Below are positions 46,092 to 57,300 of a DNA stretch of 64,000 bases, in pieces. How positions within the stretch are numbered: the first letter of the stretch is position 1; the number at the start of each line of letters is the position of its first letter. The notes below the pieces were generated by a model. That model did no database searches and was not told the origin of the DNA. It saw only the letters and a list, made by a program, of their open reading frames with translations. Location: positions 1 to 64,000 of the forward strand of contig JAEHOE010000056.1 of the NCBI GenBank assembly GCA_016858145.1, in the 5' to 3' direction. A program made the translations under genes and the position numbers. Source of the DNA: Edaphochlamys debaryana (taxonomy: Eukaryota; Chlorophyta; Chlorophyceae; Chlamydomonadales).

Positions 46092-46696
46092 CTCTTGGTC
46101 CGGTCATGTGATACAGCAATCACCACATAGATGAGCCCTCCAGGCTGATACGTCTGCACATGGTGACATGGTCAAGAACGCTGCAAGACCACGCTGATTC
46201 ATCACGTAGCTACAAATGTCAATGGCACGATGGGGGAAGGAGGTCTGTCGTCTGTGTGCGGCACGCGTATCATACTCCTAGCAGTCAAGATGAATGAGGT
46301 CAGGTTGGATTGCGCAACGCCCGGGATTGCTTGGGTGATGGCGTGTGATGGCGTCCCGGTGTGGCATCACTGGCATGCACGTGCCCAGGACCTGCAAGCT
46401 GCAGGGTGCTGAGGGTTTGTGAGCAAGTGGATGAGGAAGGGGCGGGAATCAAGATTGTTAAGGCAGCCAAATGCAGTCCACGGCGGTGGGCAATGGGGTT
46501 GCGGACAGGTTGCGGGACCCTGCACGTGAGCCAGCGTGGCCCCCGACTCGGGCCCCCCCTAGCCGCTTCCAGGCAGCCGTTTATCCTGTTTGGTACCTCT
46601 TCATGGAGGGAGAGGAGCTAGGGTGTGTGTGCGAGATTTGTGAGCCGCGGTCAGCTGTGGCAGCCGGTGGCGACCTCAAGACGACATGCGCTCGTG

Positions 46697-46798
46697 GGTG
46701 GGCTCCCAGGCTGCGGCCGTCTTGCATCCTTTTCTGTGAGTACTCGCCCTGAGGCCTCCAAGAGGTGCCGGTGGGCTCCAAGGCGGCGGCCGTCTTGC
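46697..46798. repeat. Imperfect 29-bp direct repeat pair
   Basis: GGTGGGCTCC(C/A)AGGC(T/G)GCGG followed by CCGTCTTGC occurs at 46697-46725 and again at 46770-46798, differing at two bases, with a 44-base spacer. Confidence 0.75.
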
Positions 46799-47177
46799 TT
46801 CGTGCCTGGCGATGACAGGTCGCGTGGCAGCTCATCGCGCGACCACTCGACTTCCCCGGTCCCCCCCCCCCAACAGGCCAAGTTTGAGCCCCCTACCCCA
46901 GGAGAGTGCCTCGTGCATCAAGATCAATGGGCTTTATACTTCGCCCGGGTCAAGGTTGGGGTGTCTCGCCGCGAGCCAGCTCAAAATCGAACGCATGCAC
47001 GAATTTGGTCAAGCCAAAACATGAACTCCGTCGCATACTCGCCTCTCGCACTTTCGATACACAGCAAACATCTGCATCTATCCATAGCGTCGAACAACAT
47101 GTCGGCATAGCGTGGCTCAAGTCGCAACGAGTTTGGTTGCACCCCCCGACCGGTCAGCGCTGCCCCCGAGAAGAGCT

Positions 47178-49749
47178 ATGTCGTCACCAGCACCTGGTTG
47201 CAATCCTTGGGTGAGCAGCTTGGCATTTATGCGCCGTCGAGGTCGACACCCCCTCGGCAATCGTCGCTTGCCGCCCCCCCGACTCACGCCGACTGCTCTC
47301 CACTCTTCGCAGGGCCATGTCTCGGAAGCAGCTCAGCAACAACAGCTGACTGCATCGAGCAGCGGCAGCGAACAGCACCGTCGCGAGCAGCTCGGCGTCG
47401 CGTTTAACCGTGTGCTCGCCGCTCTCGACGCTGCGTCTCGGCGCGTGCTGGAGTCCGCAGCGGGCCTCGCTGACCTCCAGGCAAGCCAGACGGACGTGTC
47501 TGCGCGCCTGTCGGGCCGCGCTGGACGCTGCACGGGCCGCAAACGCAAGCTGTCCCCCTGCGTCTATGACGTGAGCGACGGGGGCTACTTCTCCGCCAGC
47601 TGCCGGGCCGACACGCCCACGCAGGTGCGCGGGGCGTGTGGGGAACAGGGGGGAGTGGTCAGGGCAGGGGTAGGAGCGCAAGGCTCGAATGGCAGGCGGA
47701 GAAGCGCCACCAGGAGGGATGTCCCTGCCCCATCCTGCTTCTCCAGGCTCAAGTCCCAACGGCAAGCTCGCCTCATCCACGCCAGCTTATGCGCCAGCAC
47801 TCTTCTACTCCGCATTCCTGCCTGACTCCTTCTCCCCTGCTCACCTCCCCTTCCGCCCCCCCCCCACCTCAGGAGCTGCTGCCCGCCTCCCGCTCCGAGC
47901 TGCGCACGCACCAGCTGGCGGCGGTGCGGTGGCTGGTGGCGCTGCAGGGGGCGGGCGGCGGGGGCGTGCTGGCGGACGAGGCGGAGGGGGACCGCCGCGC
48001 AGAGGTGGCGGGGCTGCTCGCGCACCTGGCGGCCAATCCGCCCCAGACGGCCGCTGGCGCCGAGCCGCACCATCCGCTCGGCCCGCGGCTGCCCTCCGTG
48101 GCCGAGGGCGGCGCGGGGCCAGCGGGGGCCGGGGCCCACGAGCAGCGCTACGGTGCGCTCGGCGGCCGTGCGGGCGGCGGCGGCGGTGGCCCAGAGGCCG
48201 CGCCCCACGCCTGCCTGCTGCTGGCGCCCGCCTCGCGGCTGGCTGCGTGGGGCGAGGCCATCCGTGAGGTGGTGGACGTGGAGCTGAGGGGGCTGGAGGC
48301 GCTGGCGGAGGGAGCGGCGGGGGGGCCGCAGCCGTTTGGGAACCACGTGCCCTCGGCGGGCGGTGGCGGCGCCCCGTCCGGCGGCATGTGCGGAGGTGAG
48401 GGCGCGGTCGTGGGGCCTCCTGAGCACTGAAAGGACCTCCTGGTGCATATGGGTCGGCCACGTCCAGGCTTCTCGGTCTCTTCCTGCCGGTACCGCCTGT
48501 CTGCCCTCGCTGTTGACCCAAACCCCGGACCGTCTCTGCCCTCCTCATCCCCTGCAGGCCCGAGCAACGTTGCGGGTGCGCACTGCTCTGGGGGGCGGCG
48601 CTCAGCGGTCGGCGGCGCCGGCCCCTCCTCGGCCGGCGGCTCCCTGAGCGGCGGCAGTAGCGCCGCGGGCGTGTTTCCGGCCGCCTGCGCCCCCGCCTCC
48701 CTGCAGCCGGGCCCCCTGCAGCTGCAGGCGCACATGCGCCAGGCGCTGGGGGGCGCCCCCCCCGCCCCCGGGCCCCCCCGGCTGCAGGTGGTCCTGGCGC
48801 CGCTGGAGGCTCTGGCGCACGCGGGGGCCCTGCTGGCGCCGCTGCTACCCCTGAGGCTGCTGGTGGTGGACCTGGCCGCGGAGCAGGGGCCGGGAGGGGG
48901 CAGCCTCAGCGGCAGCGGGGAGTGGGAGGCGGCCGACTTCAGCTTCAGGCTGGCGGGCGGGGGCGCAGCGGGCGGCTCCCGCGGCGGCTCGGGCTCCGGC
49001 CCCCGGCGCGGCCTCACCGACCTGGGCGGCCTGCCCTCGCTGCACCTGCTCTCCCGCCTGCCCGCCGAGTGCCGCGTGCTGCTGTCAGGTGAGCAGCTCG
49101 GGCTCTGGCTAGGTCGGGAGGGGTGGGGTCGCGGTGTGTCCGTGTGCGCTAGCTGCCCGAAATGACGTGCTTACCTGCCCCATGCCGCCGACCCACATCG
49201 TCAGCGGCCACACCCGTGACGCCGCTCCTCGGTGCAAACACCCTCCACCCCATGCCGTGCAGCTGGCGACCCCCAGCCTCCCGCGTCCGGCTCCCCCAGC
49301 GGCGGGGCCCTGCCCGGGGCCGACCCCGTGTGGCTGCTGCTGCAGCTGCTGGCGCCGGCCGTGCAGCAGCCGCTGTGGGAGGCGGTGGGGGCGCTGCAGA
49401 CGGCGCTGCTGGCGGCGGGGAGCGTGGGAGCCGAAGCCAAGGTGCGATGGGGCCCACTGTGTGGTGGAGGCTTGCATACGCTTCGGCTGGGGCTGCCAGG
49501 TTACAGAATAGAGCTGTTTATGCCAGACGCTTTCTGCCTCTGGCCCCCGCCCCACAAACCACCGCCTCCACCCCTCATGCCCCACCCCAGGAGGGCCTGC
49601 TGTCCGAGGTGCGGTCGCGGCTGTGGGGTGCGCTGCGGCCGCTGGTGCTGGCGCGCGCCGCCCGCGAGAGCGAGCTGAGCTTCATGCGGGGCGCCTCCAC
49701 CAACCTCAACCTCTACGACCACTTCTCGGCCGCACGGGCGCCCGTGTGA
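47178..49749 (+). CDS. Degenerate SNF2-like protein (pseudo-ATPase half)
   Basis: Six exons (47178-47210, 47313-47624, 47873-48395, 48558-49088, 49263-49441, 49591-49749) join in phase to 578 residues. The layout follows the first RecA lobe of SNF2 ATPases. LRTHQLAAVRWLVAL (~125) matches the entry motif. It is followed by GVLADEAEGDRRAE (~148), where family members have LADEMGLGKT, so Walker A is lost. ACLLLAPASRLAAWGEAI matches motif Ia, LRLLVVDLAAEQ (~387) replaces the DEAH/DEGH box, CRVLLS replaces the LLTGTP motif, and WGALRPLVLARAARESE matches the L.PF.LRR motif. No second helicase lobe follows. The coding sequence is intact and normally spliced, which argues against a pseudogene. It probably cannot hydrolyse ATP; a structural chromatin role is inference. 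Confidence 0.75.
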
Positions 49750-50376
49750 GGCGGCGGACCGCAGCCCGCCTAGGAGAGGGTTGCTTATACGTTGAATGAA
49801 CCACACCAGGGCTTCGAGTGAAAAGCAAATGGAGAAGACTTGACATTGCCATCTGATAAGGATGGTGGGAGGCCGGGTGGGAAGCGGGCATCTGGATCAG
49901 CGGTGGGTGCGCGGGGGCCAATGCCCTTCATTCATGTCCAGTCACTCCTCTCTTACAATGCTACTGGCGGCCAATGCCGCGCGGTTATCTCTCTAGGAGG
50001 CTCATGAGTTTGCACCTTATTACCTTTCTGCTCAATCTCTCTTGGTTGTTAGGGAGTACTCGCCACAGGCGCTCAGCGCCAATTTTGCAGCTCAGCGGCG
50101 CATTCCACCGGCAGCTATGCTTCATTTGAGCTCGCTTTACACACTGACCTTAGGCATTACAGTGCTCAGGACTAGGAATGACACCTGGCCTGCGTGAAGG
50201 CGCTGCCCGTGCCGGTAGATGACACTCGAAGGGTTGGGTGAGGTGGGGTAGGTGACTATGTGGTCCGGCACCCATCCTTGTGGGGTTTTGGCGGCCAGCG
50301 TTCTGTTTGTGTTGACGGTGCTGGCTCCGTGCTGAAGCCAGCAGGATGACAAGCACGGCTGCACCTTTTTCCCGTC
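49750..50376. other. Intergenic region, AT-richer
   Basis: About 630 bases of lower-GC sequence between the SNF2-like stop and the left edge of the palindrome. No gene or motif is recognised. Confidence 0.55.
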
Positions 50377-52178
50377 GGTGCACGGGGAGGCTGGCTGGCC
50401 CTGGCGGCTGGCAGCAGCAATCCCCAGGCTGCGCGGGTTGGCTGGGCACGCCCCGACTGCTATCGACCCGCTTGGTGCGACTGTTACCCGCTGGCTGCCT
50501 CTTGGCAAGAGCCGAGCCTCCGTCTTGTGTCCCCTTGTCAGTGCGAGGAGGCTCGGGCGTGGCGCGGTCACAGCACAGAATCCAGTCCTCAGACCTTACA
50601 CGGAGCCCCTTGCCTTCAAACCTCGCCACACGATCCCCCCCAGGGGTCCCCTGGTCCGCCCGCATTCCGCCGCCCGGGCGCTCCCCTACGCCGGGCGTGC
50701 CCGGTACAACTGCTGGGATGAATATCTATGCACAACTGTATATATAGCAGCCAAGCCGTAAAGCGTATGTATCAATGCCCGGTAGGTTTTAATGCTGAGC
50801 CCCATCCAGACAGTTCGGTGTCGCCACGGGCGCTATGATGAGAGGTGCCACCCTGCCTAGAGCCATCCTACTCGATTGTCTGTTACTGTGCCATATGTAG
50901 ACAGTGAGGGCCCGCAAGCACCGGACTACCCCCTATCGCCATGCGTTGGCGAAGCAATGTCACTTGAAAGCACATCTGGAACCGTCCCTCATCCAACCGT
51001 CGCACTGCTCGTCCGTGCCGCTCCACATCCCTGCGCCTGGCCCCCTCGCCGCCCAGGCTCCCACACACTGCTCCTGCCCCCTCAAGCCCCCCCATCTACC
51101 CCTACGGCCCTACCCCATGCGGTGGTACTTCTTCTCCAGCTTCCTCTGCTGCCGCCGCCCCTCGGCCTGCTCCATCTTGACCAGCGCCCGGTCCATGCGC
51201 GCACCCAGCTTGGCCAGCTGAGTGGCGCCCCGCTGCAGCGCCACGGCCGTGAGGGAGCCCACGGAGCGCTTCACCAGCGCGGTCAGGCGGGTGCGGGGCG
51301 CGGGGGGGCAGCCCGGGTGCGGGTGGGGGGAGGGCGTGACGCATGGGTAGCCGGGAGGAGGGCAGTTGGAGGGGGCGAGGGGCGCTGGTGAGGCGGTGGG
51401 GTACCCGGGCGGGGGCGACTGGGAGTCGAGGCGGGGCGCAGCCGATGAGGGAAGAAGGTAGCCGGGCGGGGGCAGGGGGCTGTTGGAGAGATTAACAGGG
51501 TAGCCGGGCGCTGGTGGCTGATGCGGGGCGGCTGGCGGCGGCGGGAAGGGGGTGCCGGACACCGGATAGGTCGTGTCGGCCGCGAATGCAGAGGCGCAGG
51601 CCGAGGTGGGAGGCGCGGGCGCAGCCGACGAAGCGAATGGCGCCTGCGGTGGCGGCTGGGCCGTGTAGGCGTAGGGCGGCTGCTGCTGCTGCTGCTGGGG
51701 GTGTGGCGCCATGGCCCAGTGCGGTGGTGGAAGGTAGAGCGGTGGCGAGGCGGGGTGAACACCGGGCTGGGCGGCGGGCTGGGCGAAGGGCAGAGGGCTT
51801 GGCTGCACGTCGGCCATCCGTGATTGCGACAGGCCGCGGCGGGTGGTCGCCACGCCCGAGGTGCCACGCACGTTGCTGCCGCGATGGCAAGCGGTCACTG
51901 AGGTCCCGGAGGAGCTGAAGCCGTTCACCGCTGCAGTCGAAGCCGCGACACCATCCATCGCGAGCTTGCGGGTCAGGGGTGCGAGATGATTGATGTCTCG
52001 AGGGCTACTGGATTTCGTTGCTGTAGACATCGCTGTTGTGCTCTCGGCAAACAGTGTGTAAGAGAGCAATAGAGGACTGTCTTCAGGGTCGTAGGTATTG
52101 ATATAGCTTGGCCTTCGCGACTCAATCATATGAATGCTGGAGGCGGGCCCAGCTGGTAGCGCGCTGTCGGAACTTGGC
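50377..52178 (+). repeat. Left arm of large inverted repeat
   Basis: This 1.8-kb arm is matched in reverse complement by 52331-54126 with only scattered differences. Those seen are a 13-bp insertion near 50400 relative to the other arm, one CAG fewer in the Gln run, a 4-bp gap near 52146, and a few substitutions. It contains a whole intronless gene plus about 730 bases of its 3' flank. The outer edge is sharp at GGTGCACGGGG. Confidence 0.95.
51110..52129 (-). CDS. Proline-rich protein with PPGYP repeats, palindrome copy 1
   Basis: A single intronless frame of 339 residues, unusual among these intron-dense genes. The N-terminal 130 residues are Ser/Thr-rich and not recognised. The middle is Pro/Tyr/Gln-rich with a six-Gln run and several PPPGY(P/L) motifs, like Pro-rich PGY repeats of annexin-type or ESCRT-associated proteins. 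The C-terminal 65 residues form a basic helix (LTALVKRSVGSLTAVAL through KLEKKYHRMG) that may be a coiled coil. Function unknown. It differs from copy 2 by one fewer Gln, SNCP for SNCS, and ALQRG for ALRRG. TGTAA at 50596-50600 (minus) is a distant poly(A) candidate. Confidence 0.65.
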   Translation of the reverse strand: MIESRRPSYINTYDPEDSPLLLSYTLFAESTTAMSTATKSSSPRDINHLAPLTRKLAMDGVAASTAAVNGFSSSGTSVTACHRGSNVRGTSGVATTRRGLSQSRMADVQPSPLPFAQPAAQPGVHPASPPLYLPPPHWAMAPHPQQQQQQPPYAYTAQPPPQAPFASSAAPAPPTSACASAFAADTTYPVSGTPFPPPPAAPHQPPAPGYPVNLSNSPLPPPGYLLPSSAAPRLDSQSPPPGYPTASPAPLAPSNCPPPGYPCVTPSPHPHPGCPPAPRTRLTALVKRSVGSLTAVALQRGATQLAKLGARMDRALVKMEQAEGRRQQRKLEKKYHRMG

Positions 52179-52330
52179 GGTCTTTGCGGTCATCAACATC
52201 GCGGTCTTTGCTGGCCCCCTCAGGTCGGAGGGACATTGCACGGCACGCCCTTGCCTCGGACCCGTCGCGCGAGGTGGTCGCAAGCCGGCGGCCCACACGC
52301 GGGTAGCTGCGAAGCCGTACGGCAGGCAGG
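52179..52330. promoter_or_regulatory. Palindrome spacer, candidate bidirectional promoter
   Basis: About 150 bases of unique sequence at the centre of the inverted repeat, between the two divergent ATGs (52129 minus and 52384 plus). Each gene also has about 50 bases of arm sequence upstream. Near the left side, GCGGTCTTTGC occurs twice. If both genes are expressed, this spacer must hold or flank their promoter(s). Confidence 0.5.
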
Positions 52331-54126
52331 CCCAAGTTCCGACAGAGCGCTGCCAGCTGGGCCCCGACGCCTCCAGCATTCATATGATTGAGTCGCGAAG
52401 GCCAAGCTATATCAATACCTACGACCCTGAAGACAGTCCTCTATTGCTCTCTTACACACTGTTTGCCGAGAGCACAACAGCGATGTCTACAGCAACGAAA
52501 TCCAGTAGCCCTCGAGACATCAATCATCTCGCACCCCTGACCCGCAAGCTCGCGATGGATGGTGTCGCGGCTTCGACTGCAGCGGTGAACGGCTTCAGCT
52601 CCTCCGGGACCTCAGTGACCGCTTGCCATCGCGGCAGCAACGTGCGTGGCACCTCGGGCGTGGCGACCACCCGCCGCGGCCTGTCGCAATCACGGATGGC
52701 CGACGTGCAGCCAAGCCCTCTGCCCTTCGCCCAGCCCGCCGCCCAGCCCGGTGTTCACCCCGCCTCGCCACCGCTCTACCTTCCACCACCGCACTGGGCC
52801 ATGGCGCCACACCCCCAGCAGCAGCAGCAGCAGCAGCCGCCCTACGCCTACACGGCCCAGCCGCCACCGCAGGCGCCATTCGCTTCGTCGGCTGCGCCCG
52901 CGCCTCCCACCTCGGCCTGCGCCTCTGCATTCGCGGCCGACACGACCTATCCGGTGTCCGGCACCCCCTTCCCGCCGCCGCCAGCCGCCCCGCATCAGCC
53001 ACCAGCGCCCGGCTACCCTGTTAATCTCTCCAACAGCCCCCTGCCCCCGCCCGGCTACCTTCTTCCCTCATCGGCTGCGCCCCGCCTCGACTCCCAGTCG
53101 CCCCCGCCCGGGTACCCCACCGCCTCACCAGCGCCCCTCGCCCCCTCCAACTGCTCTCCTCCCGGCTACCCATGCGTCACGCCCTCCCCCCACCCGCACC
53201 CGGGCTGCCCCCCCGCGCCCCGCACCCGCCTGACCGCGCTGGTGAAGCGCTCCGTGGGCTCCCTCACGGCCGTGGCGCTGCGGCGGGGCGCCACTCAGCT
53301 GGCCAAGCTGGGTGCGCGCATGGACCGGGCGCTGGTCAAGATGGAGCAGGCCGAGGGGCGGCGGCAGCAGAGGAAGCTGGAGAAGAAGTACCACCGCATG
53401 GGGTAGGGCCGTAGGGGTAGATGGGGGGGCTTGAGGGGGCAGGAGCAGTGTGTGGGAGCCTGGGCGGCGAGGGGGCCAGGGGCAGGGATGTGGAGCGGCA
53501 CGGACGAGCAGTGCGACGGTTGGATGAGGGACGGTTCCAGATGTGCTTTCAAGTGACATTGCTTCGCCAACGCATGGCGATAGGGGGTAGTCCGGTGCTT
53601 GCGGGCCCTCACTGTCTACATATGGCACAATAACAGACAATCGAGTAGGATGGCTCTAGGCAGGGTGGCACCTCTCATCATAGCGCCCGTGGCGACACCG
53701 AACTGTCTGGATGGGGCTCAGCATTAAAACCTACCGGGCATTGATACATACGCTTTACGGCTTGGCTGCTATATATACAGTTGTGCATAGATATTCATCC
53801 CAGCAGTTGTACCGGGCACGCCCGGCGTAGGGGAGCGCCCGGGCGGCGGAATGCGGGCGGACCAGGGGACCCCTGGGGGGGATCGTGTGGCGAGGTTTGA
53901 AGGCAAGGGGCTCCGTGTAAGGTCTGAGGACTGGATTCTGTGCTGTGACCGCGCCACGCCCGAGCCTCCTCGCACTGACAAGGGGACACAAGACGGAGGC
54001 TCGGCTCTTGCCAAGAGGCAGCCAGGGGGTAACAGTCGCACCAAGCGGGTTGATAGCAGTCGGGGCGTGCCCAGCCAACCCGCGCAGCCTGGGGATTGCT
54101 GCTGCCAGCCAGCCTCCCCGTGCACC
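52331..54126 (-). repeat. Right arm of large inverted repeat
   Basis: Reverse complement of 50377-52178, including the gene and its 3' flank. The outer edge is at CCGTGCACC (54126), only about 200 bases from the stop codon of the cytochrome b561 gene. Both arms contain TATATATA in the outer flank (about 50740 and 53770). Confidence 0.95.
52384..53406 (+). CDS. Proline-rich protein with PPGYP repeats, palindrome copy 2
   Basis: A 340-residue intronless copy of the gene at 51110-52129, transcribed away from it. It has seven Gln where copy 1 has six, SNCS for SNCP and ALRRG for ALQRG. Everything else visible is the same, so both copies appear intact. The reading frame stays open upstream to 52108 through the spacer, but that extension is not matched in copy 1 and the conserved ATG at 52384 is preferred. 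TGTAA at 53916-53920 mirrors the one in the left arm. Confidence 0.65.
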   Translation: MIESRRPSYINTYDPEDSPLLLSYTLFAESTTAMSTATKSSSPRDINHLAPLTRKLAMDGVAASTAAVNGFSSSGTSVTACHRGSNVRGTSGVATTRRGLSQSRMADVQPSPLPFAQPAAQPGVHPASPPLYLPPPHWAMAPHPQQQQQQQPPYAYTAQPPPQAPFASSAAPAPPTSACASAFAADTTYPVSGTPFPPPPAAPHQPPAPGYPVNLSNSPLPPPGYLLPSSAAPRLDSQSPPPGYPTASPAPLAPSNCSPPGYPCVTPSPHPHPGCPPAPRTRLTALVKRSVGSLTAVALRRGATQLAKLGARMDRALVKMEQAEGRRQQRKLEKKYHRMG

Positions 54127-54251
54127 CACCACCGCTCACCCCACCCTACGCTTCGCGAAGAGTGCAGCCTGTTCGTTCCACACCTCTCCAGACAACCCCG
54201 TAATGACACTCATCACGACGCCATATCTTGCATCACGACATCATCTATCTC

Positions 54252-54256
54252 TTACA
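54252..54256 (-). terminator. Candidate poly(A) signal TGTAA (minus strand)
   Basis: TTACA on the plus strand, 76 bases beyond the stop codon of the cytochrome b561 gene and just outside the palindrome. Confidence 0.5.
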
Positions 54257-54331
54257 ACACCGTGTGGATCCTCGGTCGATACCATAGTGCGCGCAGGCTT
54301 TGTACTGTAAGGATCAGCCCGCTGGCCCACC

Positions 54332-57300
54332 TCACGCCCGCATGGCGGAAGCCCCCGCGGGCTCCGCTGTGAAGTGCCACCGCCCCCCATCGCCCGCCTC
54401 CCGCCCCGGGACTTGCCCCTGCAATCCGTTGTGGTCCCCTGGCGCCTGCCCGTTCGGTAACCCGGGGCCCTTGCCACCGTCCGAGCCTATCGCTTCGAAG
54501 GCGTCGTCGGGCGGTGGCATGGCGTAACCGGGCGTGGTCGGCCCACCGGGTGCGGCCGGGTCCTTGGGCGGCTCGCGGGGGCGCAGCAGGCGCAGCGCCA
54601 GGTCCAGCAGCAGCTGGGGGGGGAGAGGCAGTAAGAGGGGGGGGGGCGTGGGGGGGGGAGGCATGCGGGGTCCAGGACCCAAGCCATGGCCCGAACCAGC
54701 ACGGCCTAGGACACACGCACACCTGCGAGCAGCCCTTCACACATCACTGCTGCCACAAAGCAACCCCCAAGCAAGCCCAACCACGCACCCACCCCACCCC
54801 AGCCTCGACGCACCAGCGTGCCCAGGGCCGCTGCGCACGGCGCCGCCCACACGGCGTACCCCGCCCCCAGGCCCCCGCTGTGGTGCACCACCACGATGCC
54901 GATGAACACGTTGGCCACCCCCAGCGCCAGGGTGGACCGACCCAGCACCGCGTGCGCCACCGCCCACAGCCGCCGGTGCCGGGCCCCGGGCGGCGGCCGC
55001 AGCGCGTGCGCCCCCAGCGCCTGCGCCCCCGCCAGCGCCAGCACCGCAATGCCCAGCGGCCGGTGCGCCCGGTGCGCCCCGTCCAGCGGCGGGGGGGCGC
55101 CCAGGCGCGCAAAGGCGATGGCGGCGCCCGCTGCCAGCGCCGCCAGCCCCAGCCACTGGCAGGCCACGTGGCCCAGGAACCAGACCGCCTTGCCGCGGAC
55201 GGAGGCGCCGCGGAAGACCCAGCTGGGGGGGGAGGGGGGTGACAGGTGATGGCAGGAGCTCTGCTGCCATGAGGCACGCGCTCTGACTCGTTCTTTGGCC
55301 CAGCGACGGGCGGGGTCAAGCCCCAGGCGGTTGTTGGTCGCGCTTTGCGCAATTCTAGGTCTTGCAGGAGGCAAGGCCCGTGGAGTAGGCCGAACGGCCG
55401 CAGCGTCCAGCGCTGTGATCCTTTTGAGGATCCTTCATTGTAAACCCGAGGACTGACTCGTGAACTCTCCAGCGTCAGCAGCAGGTGGGCCCCGCCCCTT
55501 GCGGCAATTCCCCTCCCCCTCACCGGTGCGCGGGCAGCAGCGTCCCCAGCGGCAGCAGCAGGCACCAGGTCGCCGCCATGAGCGCCCCGTGCGCCGCCAC
55601 CCAGGCGCCCCCGCCCCCGCCCCCCGCCCCCTGGCCCGCGCCGCTGCCCGCGTCCAGCAGCACCCCGCCCGAGTCCCCCGGCCGGTGGCTCTGCAGCCGG
55701 GCCCAGGGCGCCACCGCCCAGATCAGGGACAGCCGGCCGCCTGGGGGTGGGGGTGGGGGGGGAAGGGGTGGAGGGTGGAGGGGGAGGCAGGGGCTGGGTG
55801 CGAAGTTGCCAAAGATGGAGGGGAAGGGCTCGAGGGGTTAGGGCGGTGCACGGTGCGGCTGCGTGCAATTCCCCAGCCACACCTCCGGTGGACGGGGCCG
55901 GCTCCTGCAGCAGCCGGCGCCGCCGTTTGGTGGGGCCTGGGCCCTGGGGCCCTCCCGCCGCCCCTCCCACCGCCGCCCTGAGGTCGGGGCTGGCGGTGGC
56001 CCGCGGCTCCTGCAGCAGCCGGCTGAAGCACAGCGTGGTCACGGCGCCATTAGTCACCACCGCCTTGTCGTAAGCCCAGTCAGCATCGCCGGTGCGCTCC
56101 TGTTCCTCGGACAGGTAGGAGTCCTGGGAAGAGGGGGCGGGAGGTTAGGGGGGGAAGCGGGTCTCGATGAAGACCCGAGCTTCTTGCAGCGGCGGCCGCA
56201 GGGCCCCACCCCCGTCATCACCTCTGTGTGAAAGGTGCCGGTGTAGGGCGCCCTCCCGCCCCCTCCCCCGCCCCCGCCCCCCCAGCCCAGCACGATGTCC
56301 GCTCCCGCCATGCGGCCGGGGGCGCTGGCGAAGCCCAGCCCCACGTAGCCTGGGGGGGGGGGGAGGGGGGCAGGTTGGCGGGGGCGCGAATGTCTCAAGG
56401 TGACAGCCCTACATGTCCCGAGGGGCGAAGAAGAAGGTTTGACGAGTGGGGCCACGCAGGGCTGACACCATAGCAACTCACCAGGGCAGAGGGGCTGCGG
56501 GGCTGCAGAGAGCCCACCACATCCCCTCGTCGCCCCTCTCTCGCCCCTTTCGCTCCTTGCCCCCCCCCCCGCCCCCCTCACCTCCCATGTCCCCCTGCAC
56601 CGCCATGTGGAGGACGCCCTTGGAGCTGAGCACATCGGACTGAGGGGGGGGGAGTTGCAGGTGGGTGAGCTCAATGGCCAATGCCGACCTTTCCCCACGT
56701 CCCCCTATTCCTGCCCTCTCCTCCCCCTCCATCCTCCCCTCCCCCTGCCCTCACCGTGAGCACCCGGGGCGACGCCAGGTTGCATGGGTTGCTGGGTCCC
56801 CAGGGGGCGGAGGCCGTGTTGATGGACCAGTGGAGAGTCACCTTGCCCTGGGGGGGTATGGGGGGAAGGGGGGAGGGATGGAGAGGAATCAGCAAAGGCC
56901 TCATTCGCCTGACCGCACTTCTCCAAGCCTCGGATGTCATCCGCATGTGCCCCCACCCAACCACAGGCAGGCGCCCCCTCCCCCACCTGCACCGAGGTGC
57001 ACTGGTAGCCCAGGGGCGAGGGCGTGCAGGCGCCCGCGGGGGCCTCGGGGGCTGGGGCCTCGGGGGGCGGTTCCGGTGCAGCTGAGGGCGCTGCAGAGGG
57101 GGGAGGCGGGCCCTCCGCCTGCAGACTGGCGGGGGGCAGGCCAGGCGGCGTCTCCAGTGCCTGCACGCAGTGCCGGGGTGGGGCGGAGGGGTTGGGCCCC
57201 GCACCCAGTCAGGGCCGGCAGCGAGGCTTACGGCAGCGCAGGCGAGGAAGGCAGGCGCTGGGGCCACCCACCGGGGGCTTGGGCGGGGGCATTGGAGGAG

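Larger units (their letters stand above)
45962..47177. other. Intergenic region with short direct repeats
   Basis: 1.2 kb of lower GC without a supported gene. It holds a CACCCGGTATA-type repeat cluster (46037-46091) and an imperfect 29-bp direct repeat (46697-46725 and 46770-46798). The last few hundred bases should contain the promoter of the SNF2-like gene. Confidence 0.5.

Noticed and set aside
47873..49749. Calling the SNF2-like gene an active chromatin remodeller
   Set aside because: Walker A, the DEAH box and the second helicase lobe are all missing, so only a degenerate SNF2-like label is supported.
52108..52383. 92-residue N-terminal extension of palindrome copy 2 through the spacer
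   Set aside because: It crosses the unique spacer and the reverse-oriented start of copy 1; copy 1 has no equivalent, so it is a chance open frame.
50377..54126. Palindrome as a terminal-inverted-repeat transposon
   Set aside because: The arms contain a host-like Pro-rich gene rather than a transposase, and no flanking target-site duplication was recognised at the two edges.
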